A stretch of DNA of 64,000 nt from Dyella silvatica (lineage in GTDB: Bacteria; Pseudomonadota; Gammaproteobacteria; Xanthomonadales; Rhodanobacteraceae), in assembly GCF_026283955.1 (NCBI RefSeq), contig NZ_JAPDPE010000007.1:1-64000 (forward strand), in the 5' to 3' direction. A model generated the notes under the pieces. That model was not told where the DNA came from, made no database searches, and saw only the letters and a program-made list of their open reading frames with translations. How positions within the stretch are numbered: position 1 is the first letter of the stretch; each line of letters opens with the position of its first letter. A program made the translations under genes and the position numbers. Shown piece by piece: positions 1 through 9,208 of this stretch.

Positions 1-1
1 A

Positions 2-94
2 AAGCGCGATCATGCGGACCTTCAAGCCCCGATCCAGCGTTTTCGATCCGTACTGCTCGCCACCATCGACGCACTGAAGGGAAAAGAGAGCTAG
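2..94 (+). CDS. 3' end of an unidentified gene (partial)
   Basis: An open frame enters from the left edge and stops with TAG at 92-94, giving about 30 residues that end in DALKGKES. It converges on recO with a 22-base gap. The composition looks protein-like, with no stop in the frame and a helical Leu/Ala/Lys tail, but the piece is too short to assign a family. It could be a chance open frame. Confidence 0.35.
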   Translation, partial: KRDHADLQAPIQRFRSVLLATIDALKGKES

Positions 95-116
95 AACGAT
101 GCCCGGATGCGCGGGG

Positions 117-869
117 TCAGCCAGCAGGCGACCCACCGCCCGGCTTCTGACCGTTGCCTTTTCTGGATGACATGGCGACCGCCAGGACGCGCCAAGCGCG
201 TAGTTCGGCGCCACCCAGATGAAACCGAATCACCTCGCGCATCATGTTGCGTAACGCGGCAAGGCCAGCGGCGTCCGGCATCCTATCCTGCGCCAGGGCA
301 AGCAGGTCGCTGCCGCGCGAGGCAGGCGGCGCACTGGCAGCACATGGCACCGCGCCCTGCTCGACCTGGTAACGATAAAACTGTCCCGGCGCCAGCGGGT
401 CACCCGTTTCGGCCTCGATCTCTAGTTGCAGGCCGTAGCCAAGTGCCTCTAGCAAGTCGCGCTCAAACCGCCGCAGGCTCCAGGCCAGCGATTCACGCGA
501 GGCCAGCCTGGGCAGGGTTTGCGCATAGGCAGTGAACAACTCAGGATGCGGATCCTGGCGCCCAGTCAGGCGCACCACCAGTTCGTTGAGATAAAGCCCG
601 GCCAGGCCCGCATCACCCAGAAGCCGCGGCGGCATCGCGATGGTCTCTGCGCTTAGCAGCGTGGCCAGCTCGCCACGCAAGAGCAGATCCAGCGCCAGCG
701 GCTGAAACGGTTCCAGTTGCGAACGCTGCAACCGCGATCGCTCGCGGCGTACGCCACGCGCCACGACACCCAAGCGGCCATGATCGCGGGTGAGGCATTC
801 AAGTAGCAGCGAGGTTTCGCGGTAAGGCCGCGCATGCAGCACGTAGGCAGGTTGCTGTTCGAGGCGCAT
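117..869 (-). CDS. recO: DNA repair protein RecO
   Basis: RecO works with RecF and RecR to load RecA onto SSB-coated single-stranded DNA in gap repair. The 250-residue product has the usual family length. Its N-terminal OB-fold begins with a PAYVLHARPYRETSLLLE stretch typical of RecO, followed by GRLGVVARGVRR and a helical middle. The C-terminal zinc cysteines known from some RecO proteins are not evident, which is common in gammaproteobacteria. It is the last gene of the minus-strand run lepA-lepB-DUF4845-rnc-era-recO, so it is probably cotranscribed with era. The tail past about residue 235 is Gly/Lys-rich and low-complexity. Confidence 0.93.
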   Translation of the reverse strand: MRLEQQPAYVLHARPYRETSLLLECLTRDHGRLGVVARGVRRERSRLQRSQLEPFQPLALDLLLRGELATLLSAETIAMPPRLLGDAGLAGLYLNELVVRLTGRQDPHPELFTAYAQTLPRLASRESLAWSLRRFERDLLEALGYGLQLEIEAETGDPLAPGQFYRYQVEQGAVPCAASAPPASRGSDLLALAQDRMPDAAGLAALRNMMREVIRFHLGGAELRAWRVLAVAMSSRKGNGQKPGGGSPAG

Positions 870-968
870 GTCGTGGAGGAGACACCAGAGTGAGGAAAGT
901 TGGCGCTGAGCCTGCCTTACACGTTAACAGCCACGGGTGGCCTTCTCCGCGCGCCCTATTCTGCGCAC

Positions 969-1813
969 TCAGTCCGTATAGCCAAACTTCTTCAGCATGG
1001 ACTCGTCGTCGACCCAGCCCTCGCGTACTTTGACCCACAGCTTCAAGAAAACCTTGCGTTCGAACATGCATGGATTTCAGCGATGCCATCGTCACGATCG
1101 GTGAACTGTTCGATTTCGACGGTGGTGGCGTAAGGCAACTCCTGATCCAGCCGCAGCATCAATTGCTCGCGGACCATTTCTGCGGCCAGGAATCGCTCGC
1201 TGCGATCGGTTACCTCATCATCGCCATAGACCGGCGGCTGCACCGGCAAGCGGCTGAGAATGCCCTTCTCCAGCTCTTTCAGGCCTTTTTGCTTAAGCGC
1301 GCTGACGTAGTAGATCTCGTCAAAACTGTGCTTGGCGACCAGGTCGGCGACAAACGGCAGCATTACCGTTTTGTCCTTGGTCAGATCAACCTTGTTGATT
1401 ACCAATAAGCGCGGCGTTTTCTGCTCGACCAAGGCATCGTAAAGTGCCTCGTCTTCATCCGTCCAACGACCGGACTCGATCACCTGCACCGCCAGATCCA
1501 CTTCGCTGATCGCCGAACGAGCCGCTCGGTTGAGGCTGCGGTTCATCGCCCGCTTGGCCCCTCGGTGCAGGCCTGGCGTGTCGACATAGAGAATCTGCCC
1601 AGCCTCATTGGTGGCGATGCCGAGAATACGGTGGCGGGTCGTCTGCGGCCGTGGGCTTACGATGGATAAGCGGAAGCCGATCAATGCATTGAGCAAGGTC
1701 GACTTGCCTACATTCGGGCGGCCGGCCAAGGCGACCAGGCCACAGCGGAAGTCATCGTGCGGCAAGGGTAGCGCACCGGTGCCTTCCAGGCTGATGTCGT
1801 CGTTGTCATTCAT
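969..1813 (-). pseudogene. era: GTPase Era with internal deletion and frameshift in the KH domain
   Basis: Era is a Ras-like GTPase that binds the 3' end of 16S rRNA during 30S assembly. The GTPase half is intact: G1 GRPNVGKST near residue 32, the switch region RPQTTRH, DTPG and NKVD. Normal reading ends at EIHA (about residue 249), followed by seven foreign residues and a stop at 1043, giving 256 residues instead of about 300. In another frame the sequence resumes at once with a perfectly Era-like C-terminus ([14 protein letters not shown] ... KKFGYTD, stop at 969-971). About 35-45 codons of the KH RNA-binding domain, including its GxxG loop, are therefore missing with a net frame change. 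The start overlaps rnc by ATGA. This is either a real truncation or an assembly deletion. Confidence 0.85.
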
Positions 1814-2466
1814 TTTTTCAGTTCCTGCAATTGACGCAACACGATTTCAGCGGCGTCTTGTTCGGCGGCGCGGCGACTGCCGCTATGGCCTTGGGCGTGG
1901 ATGGGCATCGGCTCGACAATCTCGCAGGAGACGTCGAAGGTCTTGGCGTGATCTTCGCCACGGCTATCTTTCAGTTCGTAAAGCGGCAACGGCAATCCAC
2001 GCGCCTGCAACCACTCCTGCAACCGGGTTTTTGCGTCCTTGGACGAACGAGGTATCGCGGCAATGCGCGGCTCGAACAAGTTTCGCACCGTTTCGCGGCA
2101 AGCGGCGAAACCACCATCCATATAGACCGCGGCGACGACCGCTTCGAAGGCGTCCGCAAGAATCGAATCGCGGCGAAATCCACCGCTTTTCAACTCGCCA
2201 GGACCTAATTTCAACTCATCGCCCAGCTCTAGTTCGCGAGCAATAACCGCCAAGGCCTGACCATTGACCAGCTGCGCGCGCAGTCGCGATAACTCGCCCT
2301 CACTGGCATTGGGATGTACTTCGTAAAGCAATTCGGCGACGACTACACCAAGCAGTGCGTCGCCAAGGAATTCCAGCCGCTCGTTATTTGGCTTGCCGGC
2401 ACTGCGGTGTGTAAGCGCCAGCTGGGCCAGTGATGCATCACGAAAGCGGTATGTAAGTCTCGTCAA
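1810..2466 (-). CDS. rnc: Ribonuclease III
   Basis: RNase III cleaves double-stranded RNA in rRNA processing and mRNA turnover. The protein has 218 residues, close to the E. coli enzyme. The catalytic domain carries the signature NERLEFLGDALL near residue 28 and the second acidic site D-A-FEA near 105-110. A dsRNA-binding domain (about 145-215) contains the expected GSRRAAEQDAAE helix. It lies between DUF4845 and era and overlaps era by four bases, so translation is probably coupled. The rnc-era-recO order is standard for proteobacteria. Confidence 0.96.
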   Translation of the reverse strand: MTRLTYRFRDASLAQLALTHRSAGKPNNERLEFLGDALLGVVVAELLYEVHPNASEGELSRLRAQLVNGQALAVIARELELGDELKLGPGELKSGGFRRDSILADAFEAVVAAVYMDGGFAACRETVRNLFEPRIAAIPRSSKDAKTRLQEWLQARGLPLPLYELKDSRGEDHAKTFDVSCEIVEPMPIHAQGHSGSRRAAEQDAAEIVLRQLQELKK

Positions 2467-2481
2467 ACTGTCAGCCTAAGT

Positions 2482-2859
2482 CTATTGAGCCAAGTTGCCT
2501 TGCAACGTCACGCTCTTTTCAAAATGCAGCAGGAAATCGATGTTGTAGAGGAACGGTACGCGCTTTTCGTAAGTCACGTTCAACTGCGCGGCATTGCCGG
2601 CGCGCTTGATGGTGATGTCCTTGGGTTGCACGGCGCCGTCGGCGTACTGGAAATCCAGTTTGCGCATCAAATCGCGACGGACGTCTTCCAGTGACTTACC
2701 TTCCACCCCTTCCGTCGCCAGCTGGGTCATGGCTTTGCTCACGCCCATGAATTCAGTGTAGGGCGGCAGCAATTTCATGACCATGTAGGCAAAAAAGCCT
2801 GCAATCGCCAACACAAACAAAAAACCGATTAACGTGATGCCCGATTGCTTCGCTTTCAT
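2482..2859 (-). CDS. DUF4845 membrane-anchored protein
   Basis: A 125-residue protein with an N-terminal hydrophobic segment (GITLIGFLFVLAIAGFFAY) that resembles a type IV pilin-like leader or a single membrane anchor, followed by a small periplasmic domain. The family (DUF4845) is regularly found between lepB and rnc in gammaproteobacteria, as here. Its function is not established. It lies 15 bases upstream of rnc and is probably in the same operon. Confidence 0.8.
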   Translation of the reverse strand: MKAKQSGITLIGFLFVLAIAGFFAYMVMKLLPPYTEFMGVSKAMTQLATEGVEGKSLEDVRRDLMRKLDFQYADGAVQPKDITIKRAGNAAQLNVTYEKRVPFLYNIDFLLHFEKSVTLQGNLAQ

Positions 2860-3008
2860 AGTCCCCTCGCTATGGTTCTAGGCGGTGTTTCACCGCCCGT
2901 TATCTGTCTTTGTCTATGGCTGGTTGCACCGCCGGAACAACGCTCCCCCGGCCAGCACAACCGCCGCCGCGTACTCTGCCTAGCGGCTATCGATACTGCC
3001 ATCCACCA

Positions 3009-3034
3009 GGTCACGGATCGCAACATCCGTGACC
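3009..3034. repeat. 10-bp perfect inverted repeat downstream of lepB
   Basis: GGTCACGGAT and ATCCGTGACC flank a 6-base loop in the 187-base gap between lepB and the DUF4845 gene. There is no T-tract on either strand, so it may be an mRNA-stabilising or attenuating hairpin rather than a full terminator. Confidence 0.6.
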
Positions 3035-3046
3035 TGCTTTATTGCC

Positions 3047-3934
3047 TTAATGAATGACCCGGCCAATACGGTCATAGGCAATCCCGCTGCCATTCAAGCT
3101 CATCCAGATCAGGAACGCCTTACCGGCAAGATTCTCTTCCGGCATGCAACCCCACCAGCGGCTGTCGGTGCTGTTGTAGCGGTTATCACCCATCACCAGA
3201 TAACAGCCTGCCGGCACCTCCGAGGGCACCCGCTGATTGGGGATCGGTGGTGGCGTGGTGTAGGCCGGCATGCGCGCGGTCAGGTGGTTGACCGTGCCCA
3301 GGTGCTCGTTCCATACGGTGGCGCCCATATCCAGCATCAGACGCGATTCGTCACGCTTCGGATTACCCACATAAGGGCCAACCTCATCGGCATTCACCGG
3401 CTCGCCATTGATAAGCAGCTGATCACCGTGCATTTCTACGTGGTCACCGGGCAAGCCGATGATTCGCTTGATCCAGTTCTGGTTCGGCACGGGGGCATGG
3501 GGATCGGCGCAGCTTTGATCGCCGCTGCGTACCTGCTTGCCGCCATCCGTGCAGATATAGCCCGGAAAGCGGAATACCACCACGTCACCGCGCTTGGGCT
3601 CGCCCAGGCTGATGATCTTGTTATTGAACGCAGGCACGCGCAAACCATAGGCAAACTTGTTCACCAGGATGAAATCGCCCACGTCCAGGGTCGGCATCAT
3701 CGAGCCGGATGGAATACGAAACGGCTCTGCGACAAAAGAGCGCAACAGCAGTACCGCCAACATCACCGGAAACAGCGAACGAGCCCAGTCCACCGCCACG
3801 GGTTCGCCGACTTCTTGCCCAGCCGCTACCGCCTTGGCCTTGCGCGCCTTGTAAAAAAACAGGCGATCCAACGCCCAAACCACACCGAACAATACGGTGA
3901 GGCCGAGCAATATCGCCGAAAAATCGAAATCCAT
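3047..3934 (-). CDS. lepB: Signal peptidase I (main copy)
   Basis: This membrane protease removes signal peptides from exported proteins. The 295-residue product has two N-terminal membrane segments (about 5-25 and 55-75), with the catalytic serine just after the second in PSGSMMPTL. The catalytic lysine lies in WIKRIIGLPGD, and the family box MGDNRYNSTDSR is near residue 250. It sits directly downstream of lepA, the normal arrangement. A second, shorter paralogue is at 24469-25152. Confidence 0.95.
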   Translation of the reverse strand: MDFDFSAILLGLTVLFGVVWALDRLFFYKARKAKAVAAGQEVGEPVAVDWARSLFPVMLAVLLLRSFVAEPFRIPSGSMMPTLDVGDFILVNKFAYGLRVPAFNNKIISLGEPKRGDVVVFRFPGYICTDGGKQVRSGDQSCADPHAPVPNQNWIKRIIGLPGDHVEMHGDQLLINGEPVNADEVGPYVGNPKRDESRLMLDMGATVWNEHLGTVNHLTARMPAYTTPPPIPNQRVPSEVPAGCYLVMGDNRYNSTDSRWWGCMPEENLAGKAFLIWMSLNGSGIAYDRIGRVIH

Positions 3935-3980
3935 ACTTGCTCCTAGTGAAGCAGGGAATGACGAATGGAAAGTACAGAAT

Positions 3981-4012
3981 GAAAAAAGCCAGTAACCCGC
4001 TGCAAGGTTACT
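3981..4012 (-). terminator. Rho-independent terminator after lepA
   Basis: On the minus strand AGTAACC pairs with GGTTACT (3991-3997 / 4006-4012) and is followed after GGC by a run of six T. It lies between lepA and lepB, so lepB may have its own promoter or rely on read-through. Confidence 0.6.
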
Positions 4013-4048
4013 TTAACCATTCTCCACGCTCTCTTCCTTGATCCTGCC

Positions 4049-5839
4049 TTATTTGTCTACTTTCAACACAGCAAGGAAGGCTTCCTGCGGGATCTCCACA
4101 CGGCCGACCTGCTTCATGCGCTTTTTGCCTTCTTTTTGCTTTTCTAGCAATTTCTTTTTACGGCTGATATCGCCGCCATAGCACTTGGCCAGCACGTTCT
4201 TGCGCAGCGCCTTCACAGTGGAGCGGGCGATGACCTGGGCACCGATAGCGGCCTGGATCGCCACATCGAATTGCTGACGCGGGATCAGATCTTTCATCCG
4301 CTCGACCAGGTCGCGGCCACGGCGATCAGCGTGACTACGATGCACAATCAGGCTTAGGGCATCGACACGGTCGCCATTGATAAGCACATCGGTACGCACG
4401 AACGGACCTGCTTCAAACCGCTCGAAGTGGTAATCCATCGAGGCATAGCCACGCGAAACCGATTTCAACCGATCGAAGAAATCGAGCACCACTTCGGCCA
4501 AGGGCATCTCGTAGCTGATCTGCACCTGGGTCGCCAGGTATTGGATCGAACGCTGTACGCCACGCTTTTCTTCACACAAGGTGATGATGTTGCCGATGTA
4601 ATCCGGCGGCGTGAGGATGTTGGCGACGATGATCGGCTCGCGAATCTCCTGCACTTGCGGTGATGTCGGCAACTTGGCCGGGTTATCCATCATCAGGATC
4701 GAGCCGTCGGTCTTCAGCACTTCGTAGACCACGGTCGGGGCGGTGGTGATCAGATCGAGGTCGTATTCCCGCTCCAGTCGCTCCTGCACGATTTCCATAT
4801 GCAGCATGCCGAGAAAGCCGCAGCGAAAGCCGAAACCCATGGCCTCGGAGCTTTCCGGCTCGAAGAACAACGCCGCGTCGTTCAAGCGCAGCTTATCCAG
4901 TGCCTCGCGCAAGGCTGGGTAATCGTCTGCGGACACCGGGAACAAGCCGGCGAAGACACGTGGCTGCATATGCTGAAAGCCGGGGAGCGGCTTATCGGCT
5001 GGCTTGCTGGCCTGGGTCAGCGTATCGCCCACCGGCGCGCCATGAACATCCTTGATCGAGGCGTTGATCCAGCCCACCTCGCCGGGCCCCAGCCGGTCAA
5101 GTTTTTTACGCTTGGGCGTGAATACACCGACGTCGCTGACTTCATGGGTGCGTCCGGTGGACATCACCAACAGCTTGTCGCCGGGCTTGATCTCGCCCTG
5201 CATGATGCGTACCAGCGAAACCACGCCGAGATAATTGTCGAACCAGGAGTCGATAATCAGCGCTTGCAGACGATCGGTATCGCGCGGCTTGGGCGGCGGA
5301 CTGCGCGCAATGATGGCCTCCAGCACCTCGACTACATTCAGCCCGGTTTTGGCGCTGACTGACACAGCATCAGTGGCGTCGATACCAATGACCGCCTCAA
5401 TCTCGCCCTTGACCTTCTCTGGATCAGCGGTCGGCAAGTCGATCTTGTTAAGCACCGGCACCACTTCCAGGCCCTGCTCTACCGCGGTGTAGCAGTTGGC
5501 GACCGATTGGGCTTCAACGCCCTGAGCGGCATCGACTACCAGCAACGCGCCCTCACAGGCAGCGAGCGAGCGGCTGACTTCGTAGGAAAAATCGACATGG
5601 CCCGGGGTGTCGATGAAATTCAGTTGATAGGTTTTGCCGTCACGCGCCGTATACGGCAGCGATACCGACTGGGCTTTGATGGTGATGCCACGCTCGCGCT
5701 CGATCGGATTATTGTCGAGCACCTGTGCCTCCATCTCGCGCTCGCTCAAACCGCCGCAGATCTGGATGATGCGGTCGGCCAAGGTGGACTTGCCGTGATC
5801 GATATGGGCAATGATGGAGAAGTTACGGATCAGTTCCAT
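4049..5839 (-). CDS. lepA: Elongation factor 4 (LepA)
   Basis: LepA is a ribosome-binding GTPase related to EF-G. The 596-residue length matches the family. G motifs are clear: AHIDHGKST (G1), [10 protein letters not shown] (G2), DTPGHVDF (G3) and NKIDLP (G4). The LepA-specific C-terminal domain is present ([19 protein letters not shown]), followed by a basic [16 protein letters not shown] tail. It lies between degP and lepB in the usual gammaproteobacterial order. Confidence 0.97.
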   Translation of the reverse strand: MELIRNFSIIAHIDHGKSTLADRIIQICGGLSEREMEAQVLDNNPIERERGITIKAQSVSLPYTARDGKTYQLNFIDTPGHVDFSYEVSRSLAACEGALLVVDAAQGVEAQSVANCYTAVEQGLEVVPVLNKIDLPTADPEKVKGEIEAVIGIDATDAVSVSAKTGLNVVEVLEAIIARSPPPKPRDTDRLQALIIDSWFDNYLGVVSLVRIMQGEIKPGDKLLVMSTGRTHEVSDVGVFTPKRKKLDRLGPGEVGWINASIKDVHGAPVGDTLTQASKPADKPLPGFQHMQPRVFAGLFPVSADDYPALREALDKLRLNDAALFFEPESSEAMGFGFRCGFLGMLHMEIVQERLEREYDLDLITTAPTVVYEVLKTDGSILMMDNPAKLPTSPQVQEIREPIIVANILTPPDYIGNIITLCEEKRGVQRSIQYLATQVQISYEMPLAEVVLDFFDRLKSVSRGYASMDYHFERFEAGPFVRTDVLINGDRVDALSLIVHRSHADRRGRDLVERMKDLIPRQQFDVAIQAAIGAQVIARSTVKALRKNVLAKCYGGDISRKKKLLEKQKEGKKRMKQVGRVEIPQEAFLAVLKVDK

Positions 5840-5971
5840 GGACTACGCTGGCTGCGTTTACCGCCATGCGCGGTACGCAGGCAGCGTATCGCCGGGATGG
5901 CGATACGAACTGAGCATTATCGCAGGGAAAGGCTGAAGCTCGGGGATGGCGTCACCCAAGCTACCGCCAGA

Positions 5972-6002
5972 GGAGGTCAGCTCCCGTCGGGAACTGACCT
6001 CC
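5972..6002 (-). terminator. Hairpin after degP
   Basis: A long inverted repeat (GGAGGTCAG..CCC / GGGA.CTGACCTCC, 5972-5985 / 5989-6002, one mismatch) lies just past the degP stop on the minus strand. There is no T-tract, so it may act as an RNA 3' stabiliser or a weak terminator. Confidence 0.5.
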
Positions 6003-6016
6003 GACCAGCCGCCGAA

Positions 6017-7501
6017 TCAATTGTCTTGCTTATCGTCAGGGGTGGTCAGGCCGATAAAACTGCTCTGATCGCCACGGCGCACGAGCAATAGCACCGTATC
6101 GCCAGCTTTCAGACCCTTGGTTGCATCGTGAAAGGCAGAGGCACTGCCTACCGGTCGCTGGTTGACCATCTGAATCACATCGCCCGGGCGCAGCCCTGCC
6201 TTGGCTGCCACCCCACCGGTGATATTGGCGATACCCACGCCCTCACCTGGCTTCAGGCCCGCTTGCTGGCGCGCGTCGCCGTCTAGATCTTGCACCGTGA
6301 TCCCTAAGGCGCTGGAACCGCCATGGGCCGCGGGCTGCCCACTGCCGCTGTCGGCAAGCAAGGCACTCTTATCGCGCGGCATCTCGCTGATCGTGACGCC
6401 AACATCCTGCTTTTTGCCATCGCGCAAAATTTGTACAGTGGCCTTGCTACCTGGCGGGGTTATGCCGACCAGTGGAGGCAGATCCACGGACTGATTAATG
6501 CTCTGCCCGTTGTACGCAAGAATGATGTCACCGCGTTTGATGCCGGCCTTTTCTGCCGCACCACCCGGAGTCACCTCGGCCACAATAGCGCCATTGCTGT
6601 CGCCTAACTTGAGCGCCTTAACCGCGTCATCGGTAAGTGGCTGCACGGACACACCCAGCATGCCGCGCGAAACATAGCCCTTACCCTTGATTTGCTTGAC
6701 CACGTTCATGGCCACATCGATGGGGATCGAAAAGGCCACGCCGAGGTAACCGCCGGTGTTGGAGTAAATCTGTGAGTTGACGCCAACCACCTTGCCCTGC
6801 AAATCAAATAGCGGGCCACCGGAATTGCCCCGATTGATCGGAACGTCGGTCTGGATAAATGATGTATAGGGTTGATCCTGGCTACCCAGGTTGCGTCCCA
6901 CCGCACTCACGATGCCCTGGGTCACGGTGTAGTCGAAACCGAAGGGCGAGCCAATGGCCAGCACCCATTGCCCCGGCTTCAGCCCACGGGAGTCGCCAAT
7001 GCTTACCGCCGGCAGGTTGCCGCCGGCGTCCACCTTGAGCAGCGCGATATCGTATTGCGGGTCGCTGCCGACCACCTTGGCCGTCAGTGTGCGCCGGTCT
7101 TGCAGTCGTACCGTTACCGTATCGGCGCCATCGACCACATGTGTATTGGTCAGGATGTAACCATCGCTGGAGATGATAAAACCCGACCCCAGCGAGGTCC
7201 GGGCCTGCTCCTCGGGCGAGGGCATCGTCGGCATACCGAAGAAGCGCCGAAACATATCCATTTGCGCATCGTCGTCCGGCATGCCCGGCATCGACCTTTG
7301 CGTAGTCGCACGATTTTTGCGTGCTGGCTTGCCAGTGTATTTGCCTTCGACATGGACTACCGCAGGCGCATTCGTCTGCACAATACCAGTGAAATCTGGC
7401 AAGCCGGACATGGCCGGAGCATTCTGCGCCTGCACCCCACCAGCGGCTGCAAGACTCACCAGTGCGCAACAAGCCAAGGTACGCAACATGGGTCGACTCA
7501 T
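6017..7501 (-). CDS. degP: Periplasmic serine protease DegP/MucD (Do family)
   Basis: This is a HtrA-type protease and chaperone that degrades misfolded envelope proteins. The 494-residue protein starts with a signal peptide ending at about GVQAQ. The catalytic triad is visible: His in NTHVVDG, Asp in YDIALLKV and Ser in RGNSGGPL. Two PDZ domains follow (about 285-375 and 395-485). It lies downstream of rpoE-rseA, the same order as algU-mucA-...-mucD, and probably belongs to the envelope-stress response. The 205-base gap to rseA may hold its own promoter, but I could not pick out a clear site there. Confidence 0.94.
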   Translation of the reverse strand: MSRPMLRTLACCALVSLAAAGGVQAQNAPAMSGLPDFTGIVQTNAPAVVHVEGKYTGKPARKNRATTQRSMPGMPDDDAQMDMFRRFFGMPTMPSPEEQARTSLGSGFIISSDGYILTNTHVVDGADTVTVRLQDRRTLTAKVVGSDPQYDIALLKVDAGGNLPAVSIGDSRGLKPGQWVLAIGSPFGFDYTVTQGIVSAVGRNLGSQDQPYTSFIQTDVPINRGNSGGPLFDLQGKVVGVNSQIYSNTGGYLGVAFSIPIDVAMNVVKQIKGKGYVSRGMLGVSVQPLTDDAVKALKLGDSNGAIVAEVTPGGAAEKAGIKRGDIILAYNGQSINQSVDLPPLVGITPPGSKATVQILRDGKKQDVGVTISEMPRDKSALLADSGSGQPAAHGGSSALGITVQDLDGDARQQAGLKPGEGVGIANITGGVAAKAGLRPGDVIQMVNQRPVGSASAFHDATKGLKAGDTVLLLVRRGDQSSFIGLTTPDDKQDN

Positions 7502-7706
7502 GATTTATCTCCTCCTCGGGTTATCGGACACACCGCGTCCGACCCACGATGAGTACCGGGCGCGATGAGGTATTTGACTAAGAAGCCAAGGATCGAATCC
7601 AAGGCATGTTTTCCAAGTGAAACTGTTTGCGCAAAAAGCACGCGTCAACTTGGCTGGTACACAAGGATGCCCGTACGCATTCAAAGCACCTGATACAAAA
7701 CTCAGG

Positions 7707-8384
7707 TCATTGGGCGGCGCTAGCGGGTACCCGTTGTTGCGAGGGGTTCGGCACCGTTGATTGATCCGGGTGAATCAACAACAGGTAGCTGCCATCGCCA
7801 TTGTTAATGGTGCGAGGGCGCTGCCCAAATTTTGGCGACAACTGGTACGGCGACAAATTATTGGGCGAGAAAAGTTGCGTGCCATCGCTGCCGTCCAGGG
7901 TAGCCGAGGCCGGCTGACTGAGCTGCGAGGGCAAAGAGGTATAGCTGCTCAACCAGGGCGGCGCCGAAGCTGGGCTGTGTTGGACAACGGATCCAGAGGC
8001 CGTGGTCATCCCCTGACTGTTGGCTGCAACCGAAGGCATGGAGCGATCTGCATCCGGCCCTGCCGGCTGAGCGACCATCAGGGCGGCAACCGCCACACTG
8101 GCGGCAATGGCGCCACCGGCTGACCAGCGCAGCCAATGCCTGCGTGCGGCTGGCTGGGCAACGCCGCTTTCTAGTTCAATTGCAGCCATGACGCTAGCGG
8201 CGAATCCAGCTGAAGCCAGCGGCGGCAGCTCCCGGCGCAAGCCGTCACGAGCCACGTGATAACGAGCCCAGGCCTGCTGCTGCGGCTTGTCGTGGTCCAA
8301 CCGGCGCAAGAGGAAACGCAGTTGCTCGGCGGATAGTTCGCCGTCCATAGCGGCGGAAAGGTTTTCGCGATGGGCTTCAGTCAT
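7707..8384 (-). CDS. rseA: Anti-sigma-E factor RseA/MucA-like
   Basis: This inner-membrane anti-sigma factor sequesters RpoE until it is cut by regulated proteolysis. The 225-residue protein has an N-terminal cytoplasmic sigma-binding domain (SAAMDGELS.. to about residue 75), one membrane segment (GGAIAASVAVAALMVA, about 88-104) and a periplasmic Ser/Pro/Gln-rich domain. It overlaps rpoE by four bases, which suggests coupled translation to keep stoichiometry. Confidence 0.88.
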   Translation of the reverse strand: MTEAHRENLSAAMDGELSAEQLRFLLRRLDHDKPQQQAWARYHVARDGLRRELPPLASAGFAASVMAAIELESGVAQPAARRHWLRWSAGGAIAASVAVAALMVAQPAGPDADRSMPSVAANSQGMTTASGSVVQHSPASAPPWLSSYTSLPSQLSQPASATLDGSDGTQLFSPNNLSPYQLSPKFGQRPRTINNGDGSYLLLIHPDQSTVPNPSQQRVPASAAQ

Positions 8385-8977
8385 GGTGTCCGATCCTCGC
8401 GGTCCGACAGCATCGGCCGCAGCTTCTCATCAATGGCCTCGCGTGCGCGAAAAATACGTGAACGCACCGTGCCTATAGGGCAAGACATCGCTTCTGCGAT
8501 CTCTTCGTAACTCAGTCCGTCCACTTCGCGCAGCGTAATTGCCGTCCGTAGTTCTTCAGGCAGGGCTTGGACAGTGGCAAATACGGTTTGTTCAATCTGT
8601 TGCCGCATTAATTCACGTTCAGGGGTGGCGCTTTCGTACATCCGCTCGGCACCTGGCACGAAAACAGCATCTTCGACATCGATGTCGCCGGTGGGTGGGC
8701 GGCGCCCCATCGCCACCAGGTGATTTTTTGCCGTGTTCACGGCGATCTTATACATCCAGGTATAGAACGCACTCTCGCCGCGGAACGAGCCGATTGCCCG
8801 CCAGGCGCGCACAAAGGCCTCTTGCGCGATGTCTTCACATTCCGCATAGCTGTTCACATAACGCGAGATCAGGGCAATGATCTTGTGCTGGTACTTGCGC
8901 ACCAAAAGATCAAAAGCCCGTTTGTCCCCGTTTTGGACACGCTCGACCAATGCGCGATCCAGTTCGTTCTCGCCCAT
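8381..8977 (-). CDS. rpoE: RNA polymerase sigma factor RpoE/AlgU
   Basis: An ECF sigma factor for envelope stress. Region 2 reads VNSYAECEDIAQEAFVRAW and RGESAFYTWMYKIAVNTAKN. Region 4 has the helix-turn-helix DGLSYEEIAEAMSCPIGTVR. I start it at the ATG of MGENELDRAL (8977) because AAGGAG lies nine bases upstream. The longer GTG frame to 9007 and the ATG directly abutting AAGGAG fit less well. That gives 198 residues. It heads rpoE-rseA-degP and has a sigma-E-type promoter at 9041-9067, consistent with autoregulation. Confidence 0.95.
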   Translation of the reverse strand: MGENELDRALVERVQNGDKRAFDLLVRKYQHKIIALISRYVNSYAECEDIAQEAFVRAWRAIGSFRGESAFYTWMYKIAVNTAKNHLVAMGRRPPTGDIDVEDAVFVPGAERMYESATPERELMRQQIEQTVFATVQALPEELRTAITLREVDGLSYEEIAEAMSCPIGTVRSRIFRAREAIDEKLRPMLSDREDRTP

Positions 8978-9040
8978 CCGGGCCATCTCCTTCGTAACTT
9001 CTATCACTCGCTTGGATGCCGCTGGATGGGAACGATGTGC

Positions 9041-9067
9041 TCAGACAAGCATCTCGCTTCCAAGTTC
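9041..9067 (-). promoter_or_regulatory. Sigma-E (ECF) autoregulatory promoter of rpoE
   Basis: On the minus strand GAACTT (9062-9067) and TCTGA (9041-9045) are separated by exactly 16 bases. This matches the known RpoE/AlgU consensus. The site lies about 65 bases upstream of the rpoE start. Confidence 0.85.
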
Positions 9068-9208
9068 AGCATCATAGCCAGCATTGGCTCGAGCAAGGCA
9101 TGCCGGCTTCTTGCGAGATGAATAGCAGCACCTCAAATGACCTGCATAGCCCCTGAAGTGGCAGAAATGCGGGCATGGGCCGGCGATGCAAGCCGGCCGC
9201 TAATCGCT

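Noticed and set aside
8978-9007. Longer rpoE start (GTG at 9007)
   Set aside because: The extra ten residues are unlike RpoE and AAGGAG fits the ATG at 8977.
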